From: Flavobacteriaceae bacterium
GTDB taxonomy: Bacteria > Bacteroidota > Bacteroidia > Flavobacteriales > Flavobacteriaceae
Reading direction: 5' to 3'
Length of the DNA stretch: 5,727 bases
NCBI GenBank assembly: GCA_016780435.1
Contig: JADHLU010000070.1
Coordinates: 1-5,727 of the forward strand
Part shown: one piece after another, positions 1 through 5,644 of the stretch
Numbering within the stretch: position 1 is the first letter of the stretch
Layout: each line of letters opens with the position of its first letter
Position numbers and translations under genes: made by a program
Notes under the pieces: generated by a model
Seen by the model: the letters and a program-made list of their open reading frames with translations, nothing else
Told to the model about the DNA's origin: nothing
The model's database searches: none

Positions 1-160
1 CAATCATTTCTTTAAGCAGCTCAGCCGAGTGCATAAAATAAGACTCGGTTAATCGGTCGAGTTCTGCAGAAGAAATGCGCTGGGCCTGTACGGCATTCAG
101 TGAAAGCGAAAAGGCCGCGACAAGCGCGGCACTTTTTAATCGATCTATTCTTAGGCTCAT
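1..160 (-). CDS. Exported protein, N-terminal fragment (possibly an M20-type peptidase)
   Basis: Partial gene: only the first 53 codons are in the window and the rest lies beyond the left edge. The start is the ATG at 160-158, which shares the four bases ATGA with the stop of the upstream Cys-rich gene, so translational coupling is likely. The product opens with a clear signal peptide: basic SLRIDRLK, then a hydrophobic Ala/Leu/Val stretch, ending NAVQA before Q27, so it should be exported to the periplasm or beyond. The following residues, ELDRLTESYFMHSAELLKEM, are predicted helical and resemble the segment just before the catalytic domain in exported M20/M25/M40 metallopeptidases (compare NHNQAIGFLEQVVNVNS in the M20 gene at 398). 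That family guess is inference from about 25 residues; the export signal is solid. A GC-rich hairpin followed by T4 lies within its signal-peptide codons. Confidence 0.72.
   Translation of the reverse strand, partial: MSLRIDRLKSAALVAAFSLSLNAVQAQRISSAELDRLTESYFMHSAELLKEMI
109..130 (-). terminator. Terminator-like hairpin inside signal-peptide codons
   Basis: Read on the minus strand this is GCCGCG, loop CTTGT, CGCGGC, then C and TTTT: a perfect 6-bp all-GC stem (130-125 with 119-114) and a short T-run (112-109). It begins 26 nt after the stop codon of the Cys-rich gene and lies inside the downstream coding sequence. On the plus strand the same stem is followed by AC and five Ts (133-137), so it could work in both directions. 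It may end or attenuate transcripts when the coding region is not translated, or may only reflect Ala codons (GCC GCG ... GCG GCC). No expression evidence is available. Confidence 0.35.
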
Positions 161-348
161 AGGGTGCAGCTCATATCAGATCCACAGCACTGAGGCGACT
201 TGATTTTTCCTTCGCAAGAGGGGCAGAAAGAGATCTGCACTTCTGCGCCAGAGTCTAGAGTCAGTGTGCCGTTTTCTAATGGAACATCGCATTTTGCGCA
301 GCTCGCATTTACCGCCATTTTGCACGTATCACAAGTGTAAGTAGCCAT
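157..348 (-). CDS. Small Cys-rich zinc-ribbon-like protein
   Basis: A 63-residue protein with no signal peptide, so presumably cytoplasmic. It has nine cysteines: C6-x2-C9, C17-x2-C20, C42-x2-C45, C54-C55 and C61. The first two pairs (CDTC and CAKC) could form one four-Cys zinc or iron site. The CPSC pair plus the C-terminal CC and C61 could form a second, so it resembles a compact double zinc ribbon. A strand-rich segment (ENGTLTLDSGAEVQIS) separates the halves. From memory, similar short proteins with a KSP(x)CCG(x)DM tail occur widely in Bacteroidota without a known function; I cannot name a family. The start at 348 is chosen because longer in-frame versions run back across the divergent M20 gene and lack any conserved features. 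Its stop overlaps the next start (ATGA), so the two genes are probably one transcript. Metal binding is inferred from the cysteine spacing only. Confidence 0.82.
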   Translation of the reverse strand: MATYTCDTCKMAVNASCAKCDVPLENGTLTLDSGAEVQISFCPSCEGKIKSPQCCGSDMSCTL

Positions 349-397
349 AGCTTGATTTTTTATAGATTTAGAAATTGAATATACAAAGAAGCCCTCT
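349..397. promoter_or_regulatory. Divergent intergenic region with promoters for both sides
   Basis: This is a 49-bp A/T-rich gap between the start codons of the leftward Cys-rich gene and the rightward M20 peptidase gene, so promoters for both must lie in or near it. On the plus strand TAGATTTA (363-370) differs by one base from the Bacteroidota -7 consensus TAnnTTTG, but no well-spaced TTG -33 element was found. On the minus strand, TTTG followed 19 bases later by TATAAA is a weak alternative. Neither gene has a Shine-Dalgarno sequence here. The promoter function follows from gene orientation; the exact elements are uncertain. Confidence 0.4.
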
Positions 398-1717
398 ATG
401 CGCCCATCAAAAACTGCCCTTTCATTGCTTAGCCTGCTATTTTTAACGTTCGTCGGATCGTTAGCGGCCCAGACGCGTCTGAGTCGAACCGAAAAACAGA
501 TTGTAAAACAAGTCAGCACTAACCACAACCAAGCTATCGGCTTTTTAGAGCAGGTGGTCAACGTGAATTCAGGAACACTCAATCTTGAGGGGGTGCGTGA
601 GGTTGGCCGTTTATTTGAAGAGCAGTTTCAGGCGATAGCGTTTGAGACAATTTGGGAAGAGATGCCAGCCGAGATGAACCGCGCTGGCCATCTTATAGCC
701 AAAATCGAAGGCAGTAAAGGCAAGAAACTACTGCTCATCGGCCATCTTGATACGGTTTTTGAAAAAAATAGCCCCTTTCAAGTTTTTGAGCAGCTTAACG
801 ATAGTATAGCAAAGGCACCAGGAGGAAACGACATGAAAGGCGGAGACGTCATGATCCTCTATGCCCTGAAGGCACTTCGCGAAGTGGGTGCCCTTGACAA
901 CACCGATATACAGGTGGTATTCACTGGAGACGAAGAAAGTACCGGAAAGCCCCTGTCTGTGTCGCGCAAGTCCCTAATCGACGCTGCCAAACGAGCAGAC
1001 GTGGCTTTGGGCTACGAAACCTCAACGGGTTTTGACTACGCCACCGTGGCGCGAAGAGGAGCGTCTGGTTGGTACGTGATTGCCGAGGGCAAGCGCGCCC
1101 ATTCTTCGGGTATATTCTCTGAGGGTACTGGAGCCGGAGCGATCTTTGAACTTTCGCGCATCTTGCACCAATTCTACACCGAGGTTCGCGGAGAAGAACT
1201 GCTCACCTTTAACCCGGGCTTGCTGATGGGCGGTACGCTTTTAGACTACGACCCAAAAACTAGTCAGGCTACCGTTTTCGGAAAAACCAATGTCGTCGCC
1301 CAACGCGCCGAGGTGCGGGGCGGATTGCGCTTTATCACCGAAGAGCAAAAAGAACGCGCCCGAGCGAAGATGCGCGCCATCGTTGAAAACGGCAACCTGC
1401 CACAAACCTCGGCCCGCATTGAGTTTACCGATTCGTATCCGGCTATGCCGATCACCGATGGCAACCTGGTCCTTCTCGAGCAATTGAGCCAAGTGAGTCT
1501 AGCACTCCATCAGGGCGAAGTGAAGGCCTATGATCCGGGCAAGCGCGGAGCTGCAGACATCTCATTTGTGGCGGCCCATGTCGATGGAGCCCTAGGCGGG
1601 CTGGGCAGCATGGGAAGTGGAGCACACACCCCCAACGAAACGGTTAACCTCAAGACCTTTGAGGCGCTCACCCAGCGCACCGCGGTGTTTATTTACCGCT
1701 TGCTTCAAGAAAACTAG
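398..1717 (+). CDS. Secreted M20-family zinc metallopeptidase (glutamate carboxypeptidase-like)
   Basis: The product is 439 residues, a normal length for the family. Residues 1-25 form a signal peptide (MRPSKTALSLLSLLFL..., cleavage probably after SLAAQ or SLAA), so it acts in the periplasm or outside the cell. The full two-metal site of the carboxypeptidase G2 / M20A type is visible: H116 and D118 in GHLDTV, bridging D145 in GGNDMKGG, general-base E179 and ligand E180 in GDEEST, E207 in GYETSTG, and H410 in GSGAHTPNE. H235 in KRAHSSG matches the conserved lid-domain histidine. The lid/dimerisation domain spans about residues 214-330, and GKRGAADISF (381-390) fits the substrate-binding region. 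Known family reaction: hydrolysis of peptides or N-acylated amino acids, often releasing a C-terminal residue. The substrate here is unknown. The gene is transcribed alone, divergent from the Cys-rich gene and convergent with the phosphatase. The start is the ATG that gives an intact signal peptide. Confidence 0.93.
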   Translation: MRPSKTALSLLSLLFLTFVGSLAAQTRLSRTEKQIVKQVSTNHNQAIGFLEQVVNVNSGTLNLEGVREVGRLFEEQFQAIAFETIWEEMPAEMNRAGHLIAKIEGSKGKKLLLIGHLDTVFEKNSPFQVFEQLNDSIAKAPGGNDMKGGDVMILYALKALREVGALDNTDIQVVFTGDEESTGKPLSVSRKSLIDAAKRADVALGYETSTGFDYATVARRGASGWYVIAEGKRAHSSGIFSEGTGAGAIFELSRILHQFYTEVRGEELLTFNPGLLMGGTLLDYDPKTSQATVFGKTNVVAQRAEVRGGLRFITEEQKERARAKMRAIVENGNLPQTSARIEFTDSYPAMPITDGNLVLLEQLSQVSLALHQGEVKAYDPGKRGAADISFVAAHVDGALGGLGSMGSGAHTPNETVNLKTFEALTQRTAVFIYRLLQEN

Positions 1718-1720
1718 AAA

Positions 1721-1732
1721 CCCAACCTTGGG
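1721..1732 (-). terminator. Weak inverted repeat between convergent genes
   Basis: The 21-bp gap between the M20 stop and the phosphatase stop contains CCCAACCTTGGG, an inverted repeat (CCCAA/TTGGG) with a very short centre, best drawn as a 4-bp stem and 4-base loop. On the minus strand it is followed by TTTCTAGTTTTC, a broken T-rich run, so it could help end the phosphatase transcript. On the plus strand no T-run follows. Its position favours a terminator, but the stem is too short to be sure. Confidence 0.25.
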
Positions 1733-1738
1733 CAGCCG

Positions 1739-2245
1739 CTATTCGATCGAAAGCAGCTGAACCCCTGCAGTCTCACCTATAACGATTACTACATAAAGGT
1801 TGCCATTGACCGCATCATTTATATTGGCGAAGCGCTCCTCGGCCAGTAGCCTATTCGCGAGCATAGGTGTGGTGTTGCTGTGGCCCACTATAAGTACGCG
1901 CTGGCCTTTGTGTTGGGCTATCCAAGTCTGGGCATCAAAGGCGTTAGGGTCGTAAAGTGAAACCTCAAGCCCATTGGCTTCTGCAGCGGGGGCTGCTGTC
2001 TGTAGCGTTCGTTGGTAATCGGTGCTGTAAACGGCATCTAGGGGTTCTAAGCCCAAAACCTCTGCCCAGCGCTGAGCCCGCTTTAGGCCTTCTTCGGTGA
2101 GTTGCGGATCATTTCCGACCCCCTCAGAGCGGTCTTTTTCGGCGTGACGTATGAGGTAAAAGGTGGTAACAGAAGTGTCTTCAGGCGCAGGCGCACAAGA
2201 CGACATAAAGAGACCTACGGATAAGGCAAGCAGAAATTTTTTCAT
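1739..2245 (-). CDS. Histidine phosphatase (phosphoglycerate-mutase-like) lipoprotein
   Basis: This is a 168-residue protein of the histidine phosphatase superfamily, small like SixA-type members. The phosphate-accepting histidine is H34 in FYLIRHAEKD (R33-H34, E36). R79 in STDYQRTLQTA and H122 in VIVGHSNTTP-like LIVGHSNT complete the usual phosphate pocket (R33, H34, R79, H122). Residues 1-17 form a lipoprotein signal (MKKFLLALSVGLFMSSC): C17 would be lipidated, although Met at -3 of the lipobox is less common. The acidic pair E22-D23 just after the cysteine could aid surface export as in some Bacteroidota lipoproteins; that is inference. It is therefore probably membrane-anchored and hydrolyses phosphoesters outside the cytoplasm; the substrate is unknown. 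The start at 2245 is preferred over an upstream in-frame ATG (2344), which would bury the lipoprotein signal and overlap the divergent gene. It is convergent with the M20 gene. Confidence 0.9.
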   Translation of the reverse strand: MKKFLLALSVGLFMSSCAPAPEDTSVTTFYLIRHAEKDRSEGVGNDPQLTEEGLKRAQRWAEVLGLEPLDAVYSTDYQRTLQTAAPAAEANGLEVSLYDPNAFDAQTWIAQHKGQRVLIVGHSNTTPMLANRLLAEERFANINDAVNGNLYVVIVIGETAGVQLLSIE

Positions 2246-2302
2246 AGAAAAGAAGATTCGAGTACGATTTAGATGCTGTAACTTACTTAAAAATAGACGC
2301 AA
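2246..2302. promoter_or_regulatory. Divergent intergenic region between phosphatase and MBL-fold genes
   Basis: This 57-bp gap lies between two outward-facing start codons and should carry both promoters. On the minus strand TATTTTTA (2295-2288) is one base from TAnnTTTG and would give a leader of about 35 nt, but the nearest TTTG is too close to be its -33 partner. No clear element was found for the plus strand. There is no Shine-Dalgarno sequence before either start; the A/T-rich leaders are typical of Bacteroidota. The role is assigned from gene orientation. Confidence 0.35.
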
Positions 2303-3184
2303 ATGAGAATTCTTTTTAGTGTGTTGGCGCTTGGTTTCGCTCAACTTTCAATGGCTCAGGGCGATTACAGTAAGGTTCAGATCACCGCCGAGCAGCTTTC
2401 AGAGCATGTGTATATTCTTTACGGGGCAGGAGGCAACATGGCCCTGGTCACCGGAGAACAGCAGAATTACCTGATCGACGATCAGTTTGCCCCGCTCTCT
2501 GACAAGATTCTCTTCAAGATTAAGTCGATCAACGACAAGCCCCTGGCCTATGTGCTCAACACCCACTGGCACGGAGACCACACGGGCGGAAACGAAAACC
2601 TGGCCAAAGAAGGAGCCCTAATCATCGCCTCAGACCGGGTGTACGACCGGCTCAAAGAGGGACAGCAATCAGCACGACGCACTACTCCACCGGCTGCTCC
2701 AGAAGCCTTGCCCGTAATTTCATTTAGCGACCAGATGCATTTGCGCTACCGCGAAGACGCCCATATTCACGCGATGCACGTGAATGATGCACACACCGAT
2801 GGCGATAGCTTCTATTACTTTCCTGAAGAGAACGTGATTCACATGGGCGACAATTTCAGCAACGCTAAGTATCCGTTTATCGATTTAGATTCAGGCGGAG
2901 ACATCGATGGCCTGCTCAGCAACCTAAAGATGGCGCAGGCGATGCTAGATGACGACTCAAAGATCATTCCGGGGCACGGACCAGCGGCTACGCTTAACGA
3001 CCTTAAAGCCTACACACACGTGCTTGAAACCTGCGTTGAGCTGATCAGAGAACTGCGCGACAAGGGCATGACCGCAGAAGATATCATAGCCGAGAACCCG
3101 CTAGCTGAGTGGAACGACCGCTACGGAGACGGATTCATTGGCCCAGAGGCCTTTATTCGTTCAGTGTTAGGGAGTTTAGACTAA
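2303..3184 (+). CDS. Exported metallo-beta-lactamase-fold hydrolase
   Basis: The product is 293 residues. Residues 1-18 are a signal peptide (MRILFSVLALGFAQLSMA, cut before QGDY), so it is periplasmic or secreted. The two-zinc site is complete: H88, H90, D92 and H93 in THWHGDHTGG, H164 in NDAHTDGDS, bridging D183 in VIHMGDNF, and H225 in IIPGHGP. The order (HxHxDH - H - D - H) is that of the glyoxalase II / general MBL hydrolase group rather than class B1 beta-lactamases, which have Cys in the second metal site. The stretch GAGGNMALVTGEQQNYLIDDQ (41-61) is the usual first strands of the fold. Members of the fold hydrolyse thioesters, lactones, lactams, phosphoesters or sulfates, and sequence alone does not decide between these. 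The C-terminal helices (232-293) are normal for the family. It starts a rightward set and is followed after 34 bp by the penicillin-acylase gene, so the two may share a transcript. Confidence 0.92.
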   Translation: MRILFSVLALGFAQLSMAQGDYSKVQITAEQLSEHVYILYGAGGNMALVTGEQQNYLIDDQFAPLSDKILFKIKSINDKPLAYVLNTHWHGDHTGGNENLAKEGALIIASDRVYDRLKEGQQSARRTTPPAAPEALPVISFSDQMHLRYREDAHIHAMHVNDAHTDGDSFYYFPEENVIHMGDNFSNAKYPFIDLDSGGDIDGLLSNLKMAQAMLDDDSKIIPGHGPAATLNDLKAYTHVLETCVELIRELRDKGMTAEDIIAENPLAEWNDRYGDGFIGPEAFIRSVLGSLD

Positions 3185-3218
3185 AACCGTACTTTCATAG
3201 CGCTAATGTCTTTTTGAA

Positions 3219-5642
3219 ATGAAAACCGTAAAGTTTATAGCCAGCGCGCTGCTGTGTGCAGCGCTTTTTTACATCGGACACTTTGGCCTCGGATCACTGC
3301 CTCCGCTCGGCAAATTCATCAGCCCTACTAGCGGATTCTGGCAAAACGAACGCAGCGAAACCTCCGGAGAAATCACCGCACTAAGCGGGCTGAGCCAACC
3401 CGTGCGCATTCAGTACGACGAGCAGCTGATTCCTCACCTATTCGCTGAAAACGACCTTGACCTCTATAGAGCCCAAGGCTACATAACCGCAAAGCACCGC
3501 CTGTGGCAAATGGAGTTTCAAACCTTCGCAGCTGCCGGGCGTGTTTCAGAGATTGTCGGCCCCGCAGCCATTGAATACGACCGCGGGCAACGCCGCAAGG
3601 GTATGGTATTCGGGGCCGAAAACACCCTGGACGAGATACTGAAAGACCCCGTACTAGCCAGGCGCATAGAGGCCTACAGCGAAGGAGTCAATGCCTACAT
3701 CGATCAGTTAGAACCCAAAGACTATCCGGTTGAGTACAAGCTACTCAACTACGCACCCGAGCATTGGCAACCGCTAAAATCGGCGCTGCTGCTCATGTAC
3801 ATGACCGACATGCTCGCGGGGGGTGATGCCGACCTTGAAAACTCAAACTTCGTCAGCCTCTTCGGCAAAGAGACCTTCGAGTTGCTGTTCCCCGAATTCT
3901 TGACCGATCAAGACCCCGTTATTGAGCGCGAGCGCGACTGGAGTGATTTCGAAAACATAGAACTACCTAAAAGTCCAGGTCAACTAAGCGCCATAGCGCT
4001 AGTCAACGAGACCCTTGAACAGCCCGACCCCGACAACGGCAGCAACAACTGGGCCGTTTCAGCCGAAAAATCAGCGAGCGGAAACCCGATGCTCGCCAAC
4101 GATCCGCATCTAGGGCTTAACCTGCCCTCTATATGGTATGTCATGCAGCTGGCGACACCCGATCACAACGTCATGGGCGCCACGCTTCCCGGGGCACTTG
4201 GGGTGATTATTGGCTTTAACGAACACATTGCCTGGGGCGTGACCAACGCCACAAGAGACGTCAAAGACTGGTACAAAATCAGCTTTACCGATGAATCCAA
4301 AACCGCCTATGTGTACGGACAAGAAAGCAAGCCGATCAATGAGGTGATAGAGGCTATTATGGTCAAGGGAGCCGAGACCGTTTACGACACGGTGCGCTAC
4401 ACCCACTACGGACCCATAACTTACGACGAGCGTTTCAAGGGTAACGGGCGCGAACACTTTGCCATGAAATGGATAGGCCACGAGCCCAACAGCAACCAAA
4501 ACACCTTTTTAAACCTGAATCGCGCGCGCAATTACGACAACTATTTGGCTGCAATTAGCACGTATACCGCACCTGCCCAAAACTTTGTGTTTGCCTCAAA
4601 AGAGAACGATATTGCACTTTGGATCCAGGGAAAAATCGCTAACAAATGGAAGCAGCAGGGTAAGTTTGTGTTAGACGGATCCAACCCTGAACACGAATGG
4701 CAAGCCTACATTCCTCAGGCTCACAATGCCCACACTAAGAACCCCGAACGGGGATTTGTGAGCTCGGCCAATCAGCATCCGACCGATGAGGCCTACCCTT
4801 ACTATGTGTACGACGCCAACTACGAGGCCTACCGTAACCGCGTGATCAACGATTTCTTCAGGTCAAAAGACCGGTTCTCGGTAGACGATTTTAAGGCCCT
4901 TCAGTCGAACAACTACAATTTGAAGGCAGCCGAGGGGTTGCCCGTCATGATCAGTCTTTTAGAAGGCTCAGGTCAGTCTGTCGTCGGCAGTGCCGAGGGC
5001 TACCTGAACACGCTAAAGGGCTGGAATTTTCTGAATGACGAAAATTCACTGGGCGCCTCCATTTGGGAGGCCTGGTGGACGAATCTGTACGACTTGAGTT
5101 GGGACGAATTTGAGCAATCTGAAGTCGCGCTGCATTGGCCCGACTCTTATCAAACGATATGGCTGCTCAAACACCATCCCGAAAACGAATTTTTTGATCG
5201 CCTAGACTCTGCAGAAAAAGAAGACGCCGCCGCCGTGGTACAGCTCGCTTTCGAGCAGGCCGTGAAAGCTCTAGACGCCCATGTGAAAGAAGGTAAATCG
5301 CTCGAATGGGCCAGCTACAAGGCCACCTATGTCGGTCACCTGTTGCAGGCGCTACCGGCCTTTTCGCGCGTTGACTTGCCGGTGGGCGGAAACGGAAATA
5401 TCGTCAACGCCATGAAGAAAAATCACGGCCCATCTTGGCGCATGATCGTCGAATTGGGCTCAGAAACCAAGGCCCTTGGCGCCTACCCCGGCGGACAATC
5501 TGGAAACCCCGGCAGCAAACATTACGACGACATACTCAACACCTGGGCAGCGGGCGAATACTACCCCTTGCTCTACCTCAAGTCTGTAGACGACCAATCT
5601 TCTATGATGAGTTTTAGTTCAACACTAAACCCCAAATCGTGA
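3219..5642 (+). CDS. Penicillin-acylase-family (S45) N-terminal nucleophile amidase
   Basis: An 807-residue precursor, full length for the penicillin acylase / AHL acylase family. Known family chemistry: autocleavage frees a Ser at the start of the beta chain, which then hydrolyses amide bonds. The nucleophile is S275 in DNGSNNWAV, giving an alpha part of about 240 residues plus spacer and a beta chain of 533. Counting S275 as beta1, N518 (SSANQH) falls at beta244, close to oxyanion-hole Asn beta241 of the E. coli enzyme. D347 and D350 (NATRDVKDWY) fall at beta73 and beta76, the calcium-ligand positions; E207 may match its alpha-chain calcium Glu. Residues 1-24 are a hydrophobic export signal without a clear AxA cleavage site, so it may stay membrane-anchored. 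PPLGKF...GFWQNE (28-44) is, from memory, a familiar N-terminal block in Bacteroidota members. The substrate is unknown: beta-lactams, acyl-homoserine lactones and other N-acyl compounds are all possible. It follows the MBL gene by 34 bp and precedes the next gene by 2 bp. Confidence 0.93.
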   Translation: MKTVKFIASALLCAALFYIGHFGLGSLPPLGKFISPTSGFWQNERSETSGEITALSGLSQPVRIQYDEQLIPHLFAENDLDLYRAQGYITAKHRLWQMEFQTFAAAGRVSEIVGPAAIEYDRGQRRKGMVFGAENTLDEILKDPVLARRIEAYSEGVNAYIDQLEPKDYPVEYKLLNYAPEHWQPLKSALLLMYMTDMLAGGDADLENSNFVSLFGKETFELLFPEFLTDQDPVIERERDWSDFENIELPKSPGQLSAIALVNETLEQPDPDNGSNNWAVSAEKSASGNPMLANDPHLGLNLPSIWYVMQLATPDHNVMGATLPGALGVIIGFNEHIAWGVTNATRDVKDWYKISFTDESKTAYVYGQESKPINEVIEAIMVKGAETVYDTVRYTHYGPITYDERFKGNGREHFAMKWIGHEPNSNQNTFLNLNRARNYDNYLAAISTYTAPAQNFVFASKENDIALWIQGKIANKWKQQGKFVLDGSNPEHEWQAYIPQAHNAHTKNPERGFVSSANQHPTDEAYPYYVYDANYEAYRNRVINDFFRSKDRFSVDDFKALQSNNYNLKAAEGLPVMISLLEGSGQSVVGSAEGYLNTLKGWNFLNDENSLGASIWEAWWTNLYDLSWDEFEQSEVALHWPDSYQTIWLLKHHPENEFFDRLDSAEKEDAAAVVQLAFEQAVKALDAHVKEGKSLEWASYKATYVGHLLQALPAFSRVDLPVGGNGNIVNAMKKNHGPSWRMIVELGSETKALGAYPGGQSGNPGSKHYDDILNTWAAGEYYPLLYLKSVDDQSSMMSFSSTLNPKS
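3246..3270 (+). terminator. Terminator-like hairpin with T6 inside the acylase signal peptide
   Basis: GCGCTGC (3246-3252), loop TGTGT, GCAGCGC (3258-3264), then six Ts (3265-3270): a perfect 7-bp GC-rich stem, 5-base loop and T-run, the textbook form of an intrinsic terminator. It starts 61 nt after the MBL stop codon, where a terminator for that gene would be expected, yet it lies in codons 10-18 of the acylase gene (A-L-L-C-A-A-L-F-Y). It may limit read-through when acylase translation is low. An 8-nt palindrome TAGCGCTA (3198-3205) just upstream contains AGCGCT, which could pair with AGCGCT at 3260-3265 and compete with the hairpin; that is speculative. Confidence 0.45.
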
Positions 5643-5644
5643 TC

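Noticed and set aside
444..463. Inverted repeat TAACG...CGTTA in the M20 signal-peptide codons
   Set aside because: It has a mismatch in the stem and no T-run afterwards, unlike the junction hairpins.
349..582. N-terminal extension of the Cys-rich protein (141-residue reading frame ending at 157)
   Set aside because: The extra 78 residues run antisense to the M20 start and signal peptide and show no conserved features; the ATG at 348 gives a compact ribbon protein.
1241..1492. Overlapping open frames on both strands within the M20 gene
   Set aside because: They lie wholly inside a well-supported gene, with composition expected of alternate-frame shadows and no recognisable domain.
1742..1751. 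Palindrome TTCGATCGAA in the phosphatase 3' end
   Set aside because: A single 10-bp palindrome in coding sequence with no partner site; expected by chance at this scale.
2246..2344. Upstream start giving a 201-residue phosphatase
   Set aside because: It would place 33 basic residues before a good lipoprotein signal and overlap the divergent MBL start.
4110..4499. 129-residue antisense open frame within the acylase gene
   Set aside because: Shadow of the coding strand; no start signal or domain, and it lies over the conserved beta-chain region.
5435..5617. 60-residue +1 frame near the acylase 3' end
   Set aside because: Arg/Pro-rich shadow frame without support; the acylase frame is intact to 5642, so no frameshift is implied.
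5612..5630. A/T-rich inverted repeat TTTAGT-TCAAC-ACTAAA near the acylase stop
   Set aside because: Weak A/T stem with no T-run, followed by a CCCC stretch and the next gene 15 bp later; likely chance.
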